This document shows positions 9,564 through 20,100 of a DNA stretch of 64,000 nucleotides, one piece after another (within the stretch, counting starts at the first letter, position 1; each line of letters starts with the position of its first letter). The translations under genes and the position numbers were made by a program. This DNA is from Chitinophaga sp. MM2321 (lineage in GTDB: Bacteria > Bacteroidota > Bacteroidia > Chitinophagales > Chitinophagaceae). The stretch spans positions 2,170,001-2,234,000 of the forward strand of contig NZ_OZ035533.1 in assembly GCF_964033635.1 (NCBI RefSeq). The letters are read 5' to 3'. Below the pieces are notes generated by a model that searched no databases, was not told the DNA's origin, and saw nothing but the letters and a program-made list of their open reading frames with translations.

Positions 9564-9597
9564 CAGCAGGGAAAGTATAGCTGCTAATAAAGGAATT

Positions 9598-12234
9598 ATG
9601 AAGCACCAATTGTTTAGAAATTTATCCCTGGTAATGCTGTTAGCTTTAGGCACAGTCGCCATAGCACAATCAGGCGACAGCTCAGAGAAGGGTCACCGGA
9701 AAAGTAAGCGCAAAGGAAAAGCAATGGAGAAAGTTGTAGCCCCCGCAGAGAAAAAAGGCTATACTACTTTTACCAGTGGCATGCAACGGCAGTCGCAGGG
9801 TATGATGAATCTTTACTACAAGAATCAGAAATTATACCTGGAAATTCCACTGCAACTGATGCAGCACGACATGTTAATTGCCTCCACCATTTCTGAAATC
9901 AGCGATAACATGGATGGTCTTGTTGGGTCAAAACCGCAAACGCCCCTGCATGTAAGGTGGGTACACGCTGATTCGGCACTACTGCTCTGCAAAATGGAAA
10001 GCAGCAATATTGCCCCGGCGGATGATCCCAATATTCAACAGGCACTGGTGAAAAACAACATGGGTGCCATCCTGAAAATATTCCCGGTACAGGCATACAA
10101 CCCCGCTAAAACAACAGCGGTTATTGATGTTACCGACTATTTCCTGAATGATATAAAAGAACTATCTCCCTTTGGCGATTTTAGTATCTATAAAATGGCG
10201 GGATACAAAATAGCAGAGAGTTTCAAACGTGACCGCTCTTTTATCGGTGAGTTTAAATCATTCAATGATAACCTGCTTGTTAAAAGTCATCTCACTTATG
10301 AAAATACCCTGAGTAATGACAAGCGGACGCTTGTTAAAGATAAACCTGTAACGGTAGTGCTTACACGTACTTTACTCCTTTTGCCGGAAGTGGCGGTTCG
10401 CCCAAGAAAAGCGGATTCACGCATCGGGGTATTTACCACACGCAAAACAATGTTTACGGCAGCAGCCAATAAAACGGAACACGTTTACTATGCCAACCGC
10501 TGGAATCTTGTACCAAAGGATACATCGGCTTACCGTGCAGGAAGTCTTAGTGAACCTGTAAAACCAATCGTGTTTTATATTGACAGCGATTTCCCCGAAT
10601 CATGGAAACCTGCTATCAGGGCTGCTGTAAACAGCTGGCAGCAACCATTTGAAAAAATGGGTTTTAAAAACGCCATTGTGGCAAAAGACTTCCCGGTGGG
10701 GGATACTACCTTTGATCCGGATAACCTGAAGTATAACTGTATCCGCTATCAACCGGTTGCTATTGCAAATGCTATCGGGCCCTCCTGGGTGGATCCGCGT
10801 TCCGGTGAAATCATCAATGCTTCGGTATATGCCTTCCATGATATTGTGAAGTTGTTGAACAACTGGATGTTTGTGCAAACGGCGCAAACCGATTCCCGGG
10901 TTCGTAATAAACAACTCCCGGCTGATCTGCTGATGAAGGGTATCCAGTATGTGATCCGTCATGAAGTGGGGCATTGTCTTGGTTTCATGCACAATATGGG
11001 TGCATCATCTGCTATCCCGGTTGATTCATTGCGTTCAGCCTCTTTCACGGCAAAATATGGTACTACTTATTCCATCATGGATTATGCACGCTTCAATTAC
11101 GTAGCGCAACCCGGTGATGTGGAAAAGGGTGTTCAGCTTACGCCACCGGAATTTGGTTTGTACGACGATTACATTGTTGACTGGAGTTATAGTTACTATG
11201 CTCCGGGTATTTCACAGGAAAAAGAGGACCAGCTACAAGCAGAAAAAATTAAAGCCAAAGCAGCGGATCGCCGTTACCGTTACGGTGCTCAACAGGGTAT
11301 TCCGTTTGATCCTTCCGCACAAACAGAAGACCTGGGAGATGATGCTGTAAAGGCATCTGTATATGGGGTAAAGAATTTAAAATACATCCTGGCGCATCTG
11401 CATGAATGGGTAGGCAAGTACGATAAAGACTATACGTATCGCAAGGAGTTGTGGAACAATATCCTCTCGCAATATGTGCGTTATATCAATCATGTACATG
11501 CGAATCTGGGTGGGATGTACATCAATGAAAAGTATGAAGGAGACCCGGTGTTGATGTATGAATCTGTATCCCGTGCTAAGCAAAAAGCAGCCCTGGACTG
11601 GCTGATAGTACAGCTCCGCGATCTGGACTGGCTGGAGAATAAGGAAGTGTTGCAGGAGATGGCACTGGTAGGTACGCCTTCCATGATATTGAGAAAGCAA
11701 CTTATTGAAGCGTTATTGAACGCACCGTTAAAAGTTAATTTAAGTGCTGCTAAATCTACCGAGAAAAATCCTCTTACCAGCGAAGAGGTAATGAAAAACC
11801 TGTACAGCGAAGTATGGAGTTCCACCACAAAAGGCAGAAAGCCGGACGTAACGGATCGTGAGATGCAGAAAGCCTATGTAGCAGGACTGATAAAGCAATC
11901 TAAGTTATCGCCTGCAAACAGCGGTAAGCCAAACGGGATTCAATTGCAGGAAAATGAAGGCGGATTCCAGGGAACGTTTACTATTCCAGGTATTACAGAT
12001 ATGGAACCTACGTGTAGCCATTCGGGTGATAATATCCCCGAAACGGCGCCTTATCAGGCATTTGGTGGTGGTAGTGTGCAATTCTCCCTGGCGCCTTCTA
12101 TGGAAGCCGCCTATTATGCACAGCTAAAAAGTTGTCAGTCATTGTTGAAAGCAACCGTGGCAAAAACAACCGATACCACAACCCGCATGCATTACAGGTT
12201 GCTGTTGGAACAAATTGAAAAATCATTAAAATAA
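9598..12234 (+). CDS. Secreted zinc-dependent metalloprotease (DUF5117/DUF5118 type, metzincin motif), paralogue 1
   Basis: Large secreted zinc protease. The reading frame is open from a TTG at 9538, but the ATG at 9598 starts a clear signal peptide (MKHQLFRNLSLVML...AIAQ) and is preceded by AAAGGA. A basic linker is followed by DUF5118/DUF5117-like N-terminal domains. The catalytic motif HEVGHCLGFMH starts at about residue 455 and fits HExxHxxGxxH. The downstream SIMDYAR matches the metzincin Met-turn. WVDPRSGEIINASVY precedes the active site, as in this family. It presumably degrades proteins or peptides in the periplasm or at the surface to feed the upstream SusCD. A paralogue follows 7 bp later. 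Confidence 0.88.
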   Translation: MKHQLFRNLSLVMLLALGTVAIAQSGDSSEKGHRKSKRKGKAMEKVVAPAEKKGYTTFTSGMQRQSQGMMNLYYKNQKLYLEIPLQLMQHDMLIASTISEISDNMDGLVGSKPQTPLHVRWVHADSALLLCKMESSNIAPADDPNIQQALVKNNMGAILKIFPVQAYNPAKTTAVIDVTDYFLNDIKELSPFGDFSIYKMAGYKIAESFKRDRSFIGEFKSFNDNLLVKSHLTYENTLSNDKRTLVKDKPVTVVLTRTLLLLPEVAVRPRKADSRIGVFTTRKTMFTAAANKTEHVYYANRWNLVPKDTSAYRAGSLSEPVKPIVFYIDSDFPESWKPAIRAAVNSWQQPFEKMGFKNAIVAKDFPVGDTTFDPDNLKYNCIRYQPVAIANAIGPSWVDPRSGEIINASVYAFHDIVKLLNNWMFVQTAQTDSRVRNKQLPADLLMKGIQYVIRHEVGHCLGFMHNMGASSAIPVDSLRSASFTAKYGTTYSIMDYARFNYVAQPGDVEKGVQLTPPEFGLYDDYIVDWSYSYYAPGISQEKEDQLQAEKIKAKAADRRYRYGAQQGIPFDPSAQTEDLGDDAVKASVYGVKNLKYILAHLHEWVGKYDKDYTYRKELWNNILSQYVRYINHVHANLGGMYINEKYEGDPVLMYESVSRAKQKAALDWLIVQLRDLDWLENKEVLQEMALVGTPSMILRKQLIEALLNAPLKVNLSAAKSTEKNPLTSEEVMKNLYSEVWSSTTKGRKPDVTDREMQKAYVAGLIKQSKLSPANSGKPNGIQLQENEGGFQGTFTIPGITDMEPTCSHSGDNIPETAPYQAFGGGSVQFSLAPSMEAAYYAQLKSCQSLLKATVAKTTDTTTRMHYRLLLEQIEKSLK

Positions 12235-12240
12235 CGGGGG

Positions 12241-14889
12241 ATGTTTATGTTGAAAAGATCAATTAATATTGATAAAAGTCGCGGTAGCACCTTTTCCTGT
12301 AGTATCCTGAAAGGCTTAACAGCCCTGGTATTCGGATGTATGGTAACACTCTGCGTAACTACCCCGGCCTTTGCGCAGAAGGCTGCTAAGAAAGACACCG
12401 TGAATAAGCAAATGGCGTATGAAAAACTGTTTAAAAATAAAACAAAGCAAACAGTTACCGGGCTTATTACCATGCACCAGTTAGGAGGGAAGTTGTATTT
12501 CGAATTCCCGGTAAAGTTATTGGGCAAACCTATGCTGATTGGCTCTGTAGCAGTGTCTGTGAGCCATTCAGAGGATGGCGCTGCCGGGGAACAGGCGCAT
12601 GATCCGCTTTGTGTGATTTTCGAAGAAAAGGATTCAGTTGTATCTATTAAGTTGATGCAGTTCGAACAACGCAAAGATGATAATGGAACAGCCGGCGTAC
12701 TTGATAAAAGCCAGATAGCGCCTGTATTGGCATCCTATAAGGTATTGGCCTATTCTCCTGATAGCAGTGCGCTGGTATTTGAACCTACCGCATTTTTTGT
12801 CAGCGGGAATGCAGCAATGGACCCTTATTCGCCGGTAGGAGGTTTGACAAGCCGTCGTACCAGCTTTAAGCAGGACCGCTCCATTTTAGCCGGGATACAA
12901 TCCTTTCCTGCCAACGTAACGATTAGCAGTTATCTCAGTTTCGGGGTTACTAAAACGTTCTTTGGGTTTACAACGGCAGAAGATCGTCCTTCCACGGTAC
13001 TCATGAAAAGGACGATCTGCTTGCTGCCCGATGTGCCGATGCGCCCCCGGATCAACGATCCACGGATTGGTGTGTTTTACACAAATTACCAGGAAACCAG
13101 TGCAACAGCAGGTATTGCACCTGTTTACTACGCCAATCGATGGAGGCTCGAACCATCTGATAAAGCTGCATTTGAAAGAGGTGAATTGGTTAGCCCGGTG
13201 AAGCCGGTCGTTTTTTATATCGACAATAAATTTCCGGTATCCTGGGTACCTTATATCCGCAAAGGAGTGGAGCAATGGAATGAAGCCTTTGAAAAGATTG
13301 GTTTCAAAAATGCGGTGATCACACGTATGTACCCCGAGAATGATACTACATTCGACCCGGATAACATCACTTATAATTGCATTAAGTATGCGCCCACAGC
13401 TACCCAGAATGCCATGGGGCCATCATGGGTAGATCCGCGTACCGGCGAAATCCTCAATGCTTCGGTATATGTATATCATGGTATCATGGACGTGCTAAAC
13501 GAATGGATCTTTATACAAACCGCTCCTGCCGATAAGCGTGCACGTAAAGTAAACCTGCCGATGGAGCTGGTAGGGCCGTCGCTGACTTACGTATTAACGC
13601 ATGAAATAGGGCATTGCCTGGGGTTAATGCACAATATGGGCGCATCGTCTGCCTTCCCGGTAGACTCGTTACGTTCGCCTTCTTTTACGCAACAATACGG
13701 CACTACACCTTCCATCATGGATTATGCCCGGTTTAACTTTGTTGCACAACCGGGTGATATGGAAAGAGGGGTGAAAATGACACCACCGCCATTGGGGGTA
13801 TATGATTACTATGTAATCAACTGGCTTTACCGCGTTATTCAAAACGCCAACAGCGCCGCCGCGGAAGTACCGGTACTGGAAGCTTTTGTAAGTGAGAAAA
13901 TCAAAGACCCGATGTTCCGTTACGGTAAACAGCAGTTTACCGGAAACCTTGATCCAAATGCATTGTCGGAAGATCTGGGCGATGACCAGGTGAAAGCAAC
14001 GCGGTATGCCATGAGCAACCTGCAATACCTGATGGAACATTTTAATGATTGGGTGAAAGAAGATGATCCTGATTATAGCTTCCGGAGAAAAGTAAATTTC
14101 TCTATCATCAATATCCAGTTTTATTGGTATTTAACACATGTACTGAGCAACCTGGGAGGTATTTATCAATATGAAAAATATGAGGGAGATCCTTTTCCTG
14201 CTTACAAAGTAGTGCCAAAAGAAAAGCAAAGGGAATCGATGGTGTTTTTATTGGAAACATTGGAAAATTCCAGCTGGTTAAACAACGCCCACCTGGAGAA
14301 AAACCTGGATGTTATCAATGGAAGTGCATCGGGATTTATGCAAACACTCTTGTTCCCGTACATCATGCGGTGGGTATCAAATATTGGTTATAGTGAAGCG
14401 AAAGGTGGCCATGATAGTTATACACAGGAAGAATGCATTACAGATGTTTTCAATTACCTGTGGAAAGAAACCTTACAGGGTAAAACGCCTACAGATTCAA
14501 AGCTCAACCTGCAAAGAAGTTTTGTCCAGGTGCTAATACGTTCAGCTGGAGTGCTGCCTGTGGTGCAAGGTAAAGAAAATGCGATGACAGCTGGTTTGAT
14601 TGATAATACCGACGAATTTGCAGGGGTTATAAAGTTGCATCACCTGGCATTGGAAAACGGATTATCACCGGTGGGTTGTACACAAACCACTGCTACCGGC
14701 CCTGTTGAGGGTTTTGGCTTTATGCCAAGGATCCCGTATCAAACGGAAGATATTACGCATTTATATTATAGTTGGCTGGTTGAAACACAAAAATCATTGG
14801 ATAAAATTGTGAAAATGCAAACAGGTAAGCCGAAAATGGAGTATGAATATCTCCAGTTGTTGGTAAAACGTGCATTAGCCGTAAAATAA
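12241..14889 (+). CDS. Secreted zinc-dependent metalloprotease (DUF5117/DUF5118 type, metzincin motif), paralogue 2
   Basis: Second member of the tandem protease pair, 882 aa. The signal peptide ends ...TTPAFAQ. The catalytic motif HEIGHCLGLMH begins at about residue 454, and the Met-turn SIMDYARFNFVAQPGD follows. Blocks such as GPSWVDPRTGEILNASVYVYH and LRSPSFTQQYGTTPSIMDYA align almost residue for residue with paralogue 1, while the C-terminal third diverges. A GGGGG run abuts the first ATG and is about 6 nt before the second in-frame ATG at 12247, which may be the real start. Gene duplication followed by specificity change is inferred. It is the last gene before a strong terminator. Confidence 0.88.
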   Translation: MFMLKRSINIDKSRGSTFSCSILKGLTALVFGCMVTLCVTTPAFAQKAAKKDTVNKQMAYEKLFKNKTKQTVTGLITMHQLGGKLYFEFPVKLLGKPMLIGSVAVSVSHSEDGAAGEQAHDPLCVIFEEKDSVVSIKLMQFEQRKDDNGTAGVLDKSQIAPVLASYKVLAYSPDSSALVFEPTAFFVSGNAAMDPYSPVGGLTSRRTSFKQDRSILAGIQSFPANVTISSYLSFGVTKTFFGFTTAEDRPSTVLMKRTICLLPDVPMRPRINDPRIGVFYTNYQETSATAGIAPVYYANRWRLEPSDKAAFERGELVSPVKPVVFYIDNKFPVSWVPYIRKGVEQWNEAFEKIGFKNAVITRMYPENDTTFDPDNITYNCIKYAPTATQNAMGPSWVDPRTGEILNASVYVYHGIMDVLNEWIFIQTAPADKRARKVNLPMELVGPSLTYVLTHEIGHCLGLMHNMGASSAFPVDSLRSPSFTQQYGTTPSIMDYARFNFVAQPGDMERGVKMTPPPLGVYDYYVINWLYRVIQNANSAAAEVPVLEAFVSEKIKDPMFRYGKQQFTGNLDPNALSEDLGDDQVKATRYAMSNLQYLMEHFNDWVKEDDPDYSFRRKVNFSIINIQFYWYLTHVLSNLGGIYQYEKYEGDPFPAYKVVPKEKQRESMVFLLETLENSSWLNNAHLEKNLDVINGSASGFMQTLLFPYIMRWVSNIGYSEAKGGHDSYTQEECITDVFNYLWKETLQGKTPTDSKLNLQRSFVQVLIRSAGVLPVVQGKENAMTAGLIDNTDEFAGVIKLHHLALENGLSPVGCTQTTATGPVEGFGFMPRIPYQTEDITHLYYSWLVETQKSLDKIVKMQTGKPKMEYEYLQLLVKRALAVK

Positions 14890-14912
14890 ATATTGCTTTT
14901 ACTGCATCTCAT

Positions 14913-14948
14913 AGAGGCCAGCCCACCCGGGTTGGCCTCTTTTTTTTC
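14913..14948 (+). terminator. Rho-independent terminator of the protease operon
   Basis: Perfect 8-bp stem AGAGGCCA/TGGCCTCT with a GC-rich loop that can extend the pairing (CCC/GGG), followed at once by T8. It lies 24 bp after the second metalloprotease and closes the first SusCD locus. Confidence 0.92.
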
Positions 14949-15077
14949 TCATCTCCGGAAAATTCTTATACTGCATATATCATCAAACAAAAGAAAGGGG
15001 AATAGATAATCATGATAAATAGATGACAGCAGATGTTTTTTTGTAAGTTTACAATTGATTTAAAAGATGTCAGGTGA

Positions 15078-15677
15078 ATGCCAATAGGTGAAGAACATGA
15101 TGATCAACCATTGCTGGCCAGGCTGACGGCGGGTAGTACGGCCGCATTCGAAGAGATCTACAACGAATATTATAACGGATTACTTTTTTTCGCACAACGC
15201 TTCTTACCGTTACACCAGGCGGAAGATATTCTGGCGGACACATTTATTAAATTATGGGAATCTTCTGCCAGCTTCGGGAGCTTGCCCCAGCTGCATCGAT
15301 GGCTGCGGGTCACGGTACGTAACGCCTGTCTGAATGTACTGATCAGGGAGAAAAGGAGTAGCGAAAAAAAAGAATGGCTGCTTTCGCAAACGGAAGAAGT
15401 GTACGAGCATCAATATTTCAGTGATAAATTACAGGCCGGTTTACAGGCACATATCCTGGGGGAAATAGAAAGACTGCCACCCCGGCAGCAACATATTGTC
15501 CGTATGTTCTTCCTGGAAGAAATGGATAATACCAGTATTGCAGCAGCTTTACAGATAAGCGTGCAGGCGGTAAAAAATCAGAAAGTGACCGCGCTGAAAA
15601 TTCTCCGCAGCCGTTTTAAGGGAGCGGACCTGTTCCCGTTAACCATCCTCTTACTCCTTTTTACTTCCCGATTCTGA
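15078..15677 (+). CDS. ECF sigma-70 factor, Bacteroidota FecR-linked type
   Basis: Second ECF sigma factor (199 aa), expected to control the SusCD-sulfatase locus that follows. Region 2 is in AAFEEIYNEYYNGLLFFAQRF and AEDILADTFIKLWE; region 4 is in LPPRQQHIVRMFFLEEMDNTSIAAALQISVQAVKNQK, a helix-turn-helix. The C-terminus is a hydrophobic tail (LFPLTILLLLFTSRF). The ATG at 15078 is preceded by CAGGTGA and gives a typical N-terminus. It lies 138 bp after the terminator of the previous locus, so it probably has its own promoter in 14950-15070. TAAGTTTA near 15045 is a 7/8 match to TAnnTTTG, not a firm call. Confidence 0.92.
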   Translation: MPIGEEHDDQPLLARLTAGSTAAFEEIYNEYYNGLLFFAQRFLPLHQAEDILADTFIKLWESSASFGSLPQLHRWLRVTVRNACLNVLIREKRSSEKKEWLLSQTEEVYEHQYFSDKLQAGLQAHILGEIERLPPRQQHIVRMFFLEEMDNTSIAAALQISVQAVKNQKVTALKILRSRFKGADLFPLTILLLLFTSRF

Positions 15678-15762
15678 CCTTTTTTTATTTTTTTTTCATT
15701 TCCACTTGTACGCTGGTCAAACCCAGTTGTTATATTATATAAAGCAAATTGCTGTCCTTTTC

Positions 15763-16965
15763 ATGATAGAGTCTACGAAGCGATTAAGTGAACTTATATT
15801 TAAGTCGATCCGCGGAGAATTAAGCCCCCCGGAGACACAGGAGCTACAGGAATGGTTGGAAAGATCGCCTGATAACAGGCGCTTGTATGAAGATATGATA
15901 CAGCCCTCCCGGATAAAGCAGGGGTTGGAACAGGTATATGAAGCAACTGCTTCCAGGGAACGGGTGCTGGAAAGGGTTCGTGCGGCTGTAGGTACCACAT
16001 CGTTGTCTGAAGAAGTTCCCGCTGAAGCATCGTCTTTTTCTATCCGCAGGTGGTTGCCTTATGCTGCCGCCATTTTGTTGCTGGCAGGCGGTGCAGGGCT
16101 TTGGTGGTTCAAACCAAAGGTTGACCCGGCTCCACGGGTTGTAGCCGCCAAACAACAGGATGTTAGTCCCGGTGGCACCGGTGCCATACTCACACTGGCA
16201 GATGGTTCAACAGTTAAGCTGGACAGCCTGGAAAACGGAGAAATTGCCTCCCAGGGTGGATCAAAGGTAATGATCAGAAACGGCTACCTGGCCTATCAGG
16301 AAGAGGATGCACGCACACAAACAGCAGCAGGAACGGCCCGCAATATGATCAGTACGCCCCGTGGCAGACAATTCCAATTGCTGTTGCCTGATGGCACAAA
16401 AGTATGGCTGAATGCCGGTTCTTCTCTCTCGTATCCTGTTGTATTCAGTGGTAAAGAAAGAAGTGTAGACATTACAGGAGAAGCATATTTTGAAGTAGCG
16501 CCCGATCCGCAGCGGCCATTTAAAGTGAAAATGGGCATAGACGCAGAGATAGAAGTATTAGGAACTCATTTTAATGTAAATGCCTATCCGGATGAACCAC
16601 AAATAAATACCACTCTGCTGGAAGGCTCCATCAGGATCTCTGCTGCGTCGGAAGGTAAAATATTGAAACCGGGATACCAGGCAAGCATGAAAAATGGTGA
16701 AATACGGGTGAAGCAGGTAGATGTAGAGGAAGCAATGGCCTGGAAGAACGGCCTGTTCATCTTTGCAGATACTGATATAGAAACCGTTATGCGGCAATTG
16801 AGCCGGTGGTATGATATAGAAGTTGTTATAGAAGGAACTGTAAAGAAACGGCAATTGACCGGAGAAGTGTACAGGAGCTACACATTGCAGCAGGCATTAT
16901 CCGTACTACAGGCCACCGATCTGCATTTCAGCATTAACGGACGTCAACTGAAAGTGATGCCATGA
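15763..16965 (+). CDS. FecR family anti-sigma factor
   Basis: Inner-membrane anti-sigma factor paired with the preceding sigma gene. The frame is open from a TTG at 15706, but the ATG at 15763 gives the normal N-terminus (MIESTKRLSELIFKSIRGEL). One membrane segment is at about residues 98-113 (LPYAAAILLLAGGAGLWWF). The periplasmic FecR domain has STPRGRQFQLLLPDGTKVWLNAGSS and GEAYFEVAPDPQRPF, then a DUF4974-like C-terminal domain with FADTDIETVMRQLSRWYDIEV. The 85 bp between sigma and fecR are T-rich. SusC, its expected signalling partner, follows. Confidence 0.93.
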   Translation: MIESTKRLSELIFKSIRGELSPPETQELQEWLERSPDNRRLYEDMIQPSRIKQGLEQVYEATASRERVLERVRAAVGTTSLSEEVPAEASSFSIRRWLPYAAAILLLAGGAGLWWFKPKVDPAPRVVAAKQQDVSPGGTGAILTLADGSTVKLDSLENGEIASQGGSKVMIRNGYLAYQEEDARTQTAAGTARNMISTPRGRQFQLLLPDGTKVWLNAGSSLSYPVVFSGKERSVDITGEAYFEVAPDPQRPFKVKMGIDAEIEVLGTHFNVNAYPDEPQINTTLLEGSIRISAASEGKILKPGYQASMKNGEIRVKQVDVEEAMAWKNGLFIFADTDIETVMRQLSRWYDIEVVIEGTVKKRQLTGEVYRSYTLQQALSVLQATDLHFSINGRQLKVMP

Positions 16966-17052
16966 TAAAATAAAAGAGCAATATTTATCAACCAAAGTAA
17001 AAAAATCAACCACGCATGGAGACATAATAAATGATGCAAACAAGTGGTGACT

Positions 17053-17161
17053 GAAAAAAAAGCCGGAGGTGTTCGAAGCACCACCGGCGGGATGTTCGGG
17101 CACCCGGAAAATTAATCCGTTTCAAAGACTGTTTTACGTTTTACCCAAACAATGTAAATGT
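17053..17161 (+). promoter_or_regulatory. Structured 5' leader of SusC (A-tract plus hairpin), copy 2
   Basis: An A8 tract is followed by a hairpin at 17062-17088. The outer stem is GCCGG/CCGGC, with an A-A mismatch at the same place as in copy 1, and the inner stem is GGTG/CACC. Compared with copy 1 (2151-2175), pairs change on both sides of the stem (GATG/CATC to GGTG/CACC), so the structure rather than the sequence is kept. Downstream elements GGGATG, a GGG/CCC mini-hairpin and AATCCG are also shared. The end of the hairpin is 73 nt before the ATG at 17162. Function is inferred to be regulatory. Confidence 0.6.
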
Positions 17162-20100
17162 ATGTATTTAAACTTTATCGGAAAAGCTCCGTATAAGAAG
17201 GGGCTTGCTTTATCCAAACTGATCCTGGTTATGAAAATGACCGCATTGCTTTTAGTAATCGGCTTTTTACATGTGAATGGGAAAGCCTTTTCTCAAAAGA
17301 TTACACTGGCTGCCAACAATATGCCGCTCGAAAAAGTGCTGGGAAGTATTAAAAACCAGACTGGATACCTGTTTCTATATGATAACCAGCAGCTCAACAG
17401 GAAGCAGATTGTAAATGTGCATGTAAAGGACGCATCGCTACAGGAAGCATTGGATGCCTGCTTGAATGGCCTGCATATGTCTTACGAAATTGTGGAGCGC
17501 AACATTATTATCAAACAGTTGAAAGACACCAAATCCACTTTGGTGGACGTGCAGCAGCCTGTAAAGGGAAAGGTGACCAGCGACGGACAACCTTTACCCG
17601 GGGTAACCATAAAGGTAAAAGGTAAAGCCACCGGTGCAGTCACGGCTGCTGATGGTACCTTTTCTGTACAGGCGGAGGAAGGTGAAGTGCTACAGTTTTC
17701 CTACATGGGGTATGAACCCCGGGAGATGACTGTTGCAGGCAGTGCCTTCCTGAATGTGCAGCTGCAATCGCAGGAGCAGGCGCTGAAAGATATCGTGGTA
17801 GTAGGTTATGGTGTGCAGAAAAAAGTGAGCCTGACCAGTTCTATATCGCAGCTGACTGGTGAGGACCTGACCCGCAGACCAGTATCCAATATCCAGCAGG
17901 CATTGCAGGGCGCAGCACCGGGTGTTACGGTCCTGGACAACGGCGGTGCACCGGGCAAGTCCAGTGCTTCCATCCGGGTACGAGGTATTACTACGTTCAA
18001 TGCTACTTTAGCTTCCGGTACTACCGGTTATGACCTGAGCAAAAATGATCCACTGGTCATTGTAGATGGAATAGAACAGCGGTTAACAGATATTAACCCG
18101 GATGATATTGAATCCATTTCATTGCTGAAAGATGCTTCTTCCAGTGCGATCTATGGTTCCAGGGCTACGAACGGTGTGATCATGGTGACCACCAAAAGGG
18201 CCAGGGCAGGTAAACTGACCGTCAACTATAACTTCTTTTACGCCCTTCAGAAAAGCATCAACAACCCTGAAATGATGGACCTGGAGAGTTATATGCGCGA
18301 ACAGGTGGCTGCTTATACCAACGCTGGTGCGGCCATACCGGCACGCTATAAAGAAGAATCCATCCAGGCATGGGTGAATGCTACCGACCGCGAAAAATAC
18401 CCGCTGCCCAATGTGTGGTACCAGGAAATGCTGCGCACAGCACCACAAATGAACCATAGCCTGGCAGTAGCCGGGGGAAGCGAAAATTTCAGGGCGCGCA
18501 TGAGTGTACGGTACAGTGACCAGGAAGGGATCATCACCAATTTTAATAATAAACTGAAAGAGGTGCGTGTAAGCACGGATTTCAATGCACCTCACCGCAT
18601 GAAATTCAGTGCAGATGCCAACTACCGTAATAATGCGTCTCTCACACCTGCCAACGAACTTTCTATTTATCAGTATATGCTGCACGGCTCACTCTGGGCG
18701 GTACCTAAATACGCAGATGGTTCCTATGGTCTTAGTCCGCAAGGCGCTAACCCGCTCATGTTCGCAGAAATCGGCGGTACCTCCCGGCAGACAATCGATT
18801 ATTTTACCGGTAACCTGAAAGGCGACTGGGAAATCATCGACGGACTTAAATTTTCCGTACAATACGGCGAAAGGTTTATGCTGACGGGTGGGAAGGACTA
18901 CGCCAACGCCTATACGGTTAAAGATAAAATGACCAATATCGTTCGCACGGTTGCCAACAATACGCTGACTGAAACCCGCAATACCCTGCGGGAGTATACG
19001 CTCAATAATTTACTGAGCTACGATAAAATGATTGGAAGCCACAGCATCAAAGTATTACTGGGATATTCCCAGATCGGTAACACACAAACCAATCTGAATG
19101 CCTACCGCGAAAGGTTTTATAACAACAACCTGGGCTCCATCAGCCAGGGTGCAGACGACGGTACCAAATCCAATTCAGGCAATGATGCGGTATATGGATT
19201 GCGTTCTTATTTTTCAAGATTAAACTATAGCTACAAAGACAAATACCTGCTGGAAGCAAATGCCCGTTATGATGGATCATCAAGATTTACCGGCGATAAA
19301 CGGTATGGTTTTTATCCTTCTTTTTCTGCAGGATGGAGATTGTCTGAAGAAGGATTCTGGGCTGCAATCAAGCCGGTAGTGGGTGATTTTAAGGTAAGAG
19401 GTTCGTGGGGTATTACCGGTAATCAGTCTGTAGGACTGTACAGCTTTTATGAATCATTATATCTCAGCTCTTATACTTTCGGTGGTGCACCCGCAAGTGG
19501 CTACCGGCAGTTAACACTGTCTAACAGTGACCTGGGCTGGGAAAGCACCAGGCAAACAGATATTGGTTTTGATGCATCGCTGCTGAAAGACAGGTTATCC
19601 GTTACTTTTGATTATTATAAAAAGGTGACCAACGATATCTTGCTTAACCTCCCTATCCCTGCAACGGTGGGGTTGATTGCACCGCCGCAGAATGCCGGCG
19701 CTGTGGAAAATAAAGGAATGGAGTTGTCGCTCAACTACCGTAATAATAGTGGCGCATTGCATTATGGTTTTGGTGGTAACTTTAATATCAACAACAATAA
19801 AGTGACGGACCTGAAAGGTACCGGCCCGTATATTACCGGTTCGGATACTGATCCGCGTTATATCGTAAAGGTGGGATTACCCATCAATACCCTGTGGGGA
19901 TACAAGTCTGGCGGCATTTTCCAGACACAGGAAGAAGTGGATAAATACCCGCACTATGCTGCCAACACCAAACCAGGTGATGTTAAATATCTTGATCTTA
20001 ACAATGATGGTAAAATAGATGGCAACGATATGACCGCCATCGGTAATTCTTTCCCGAAATACACCTTTGCTTTCAATGCCAATCTTTCCTACAAAGGACT

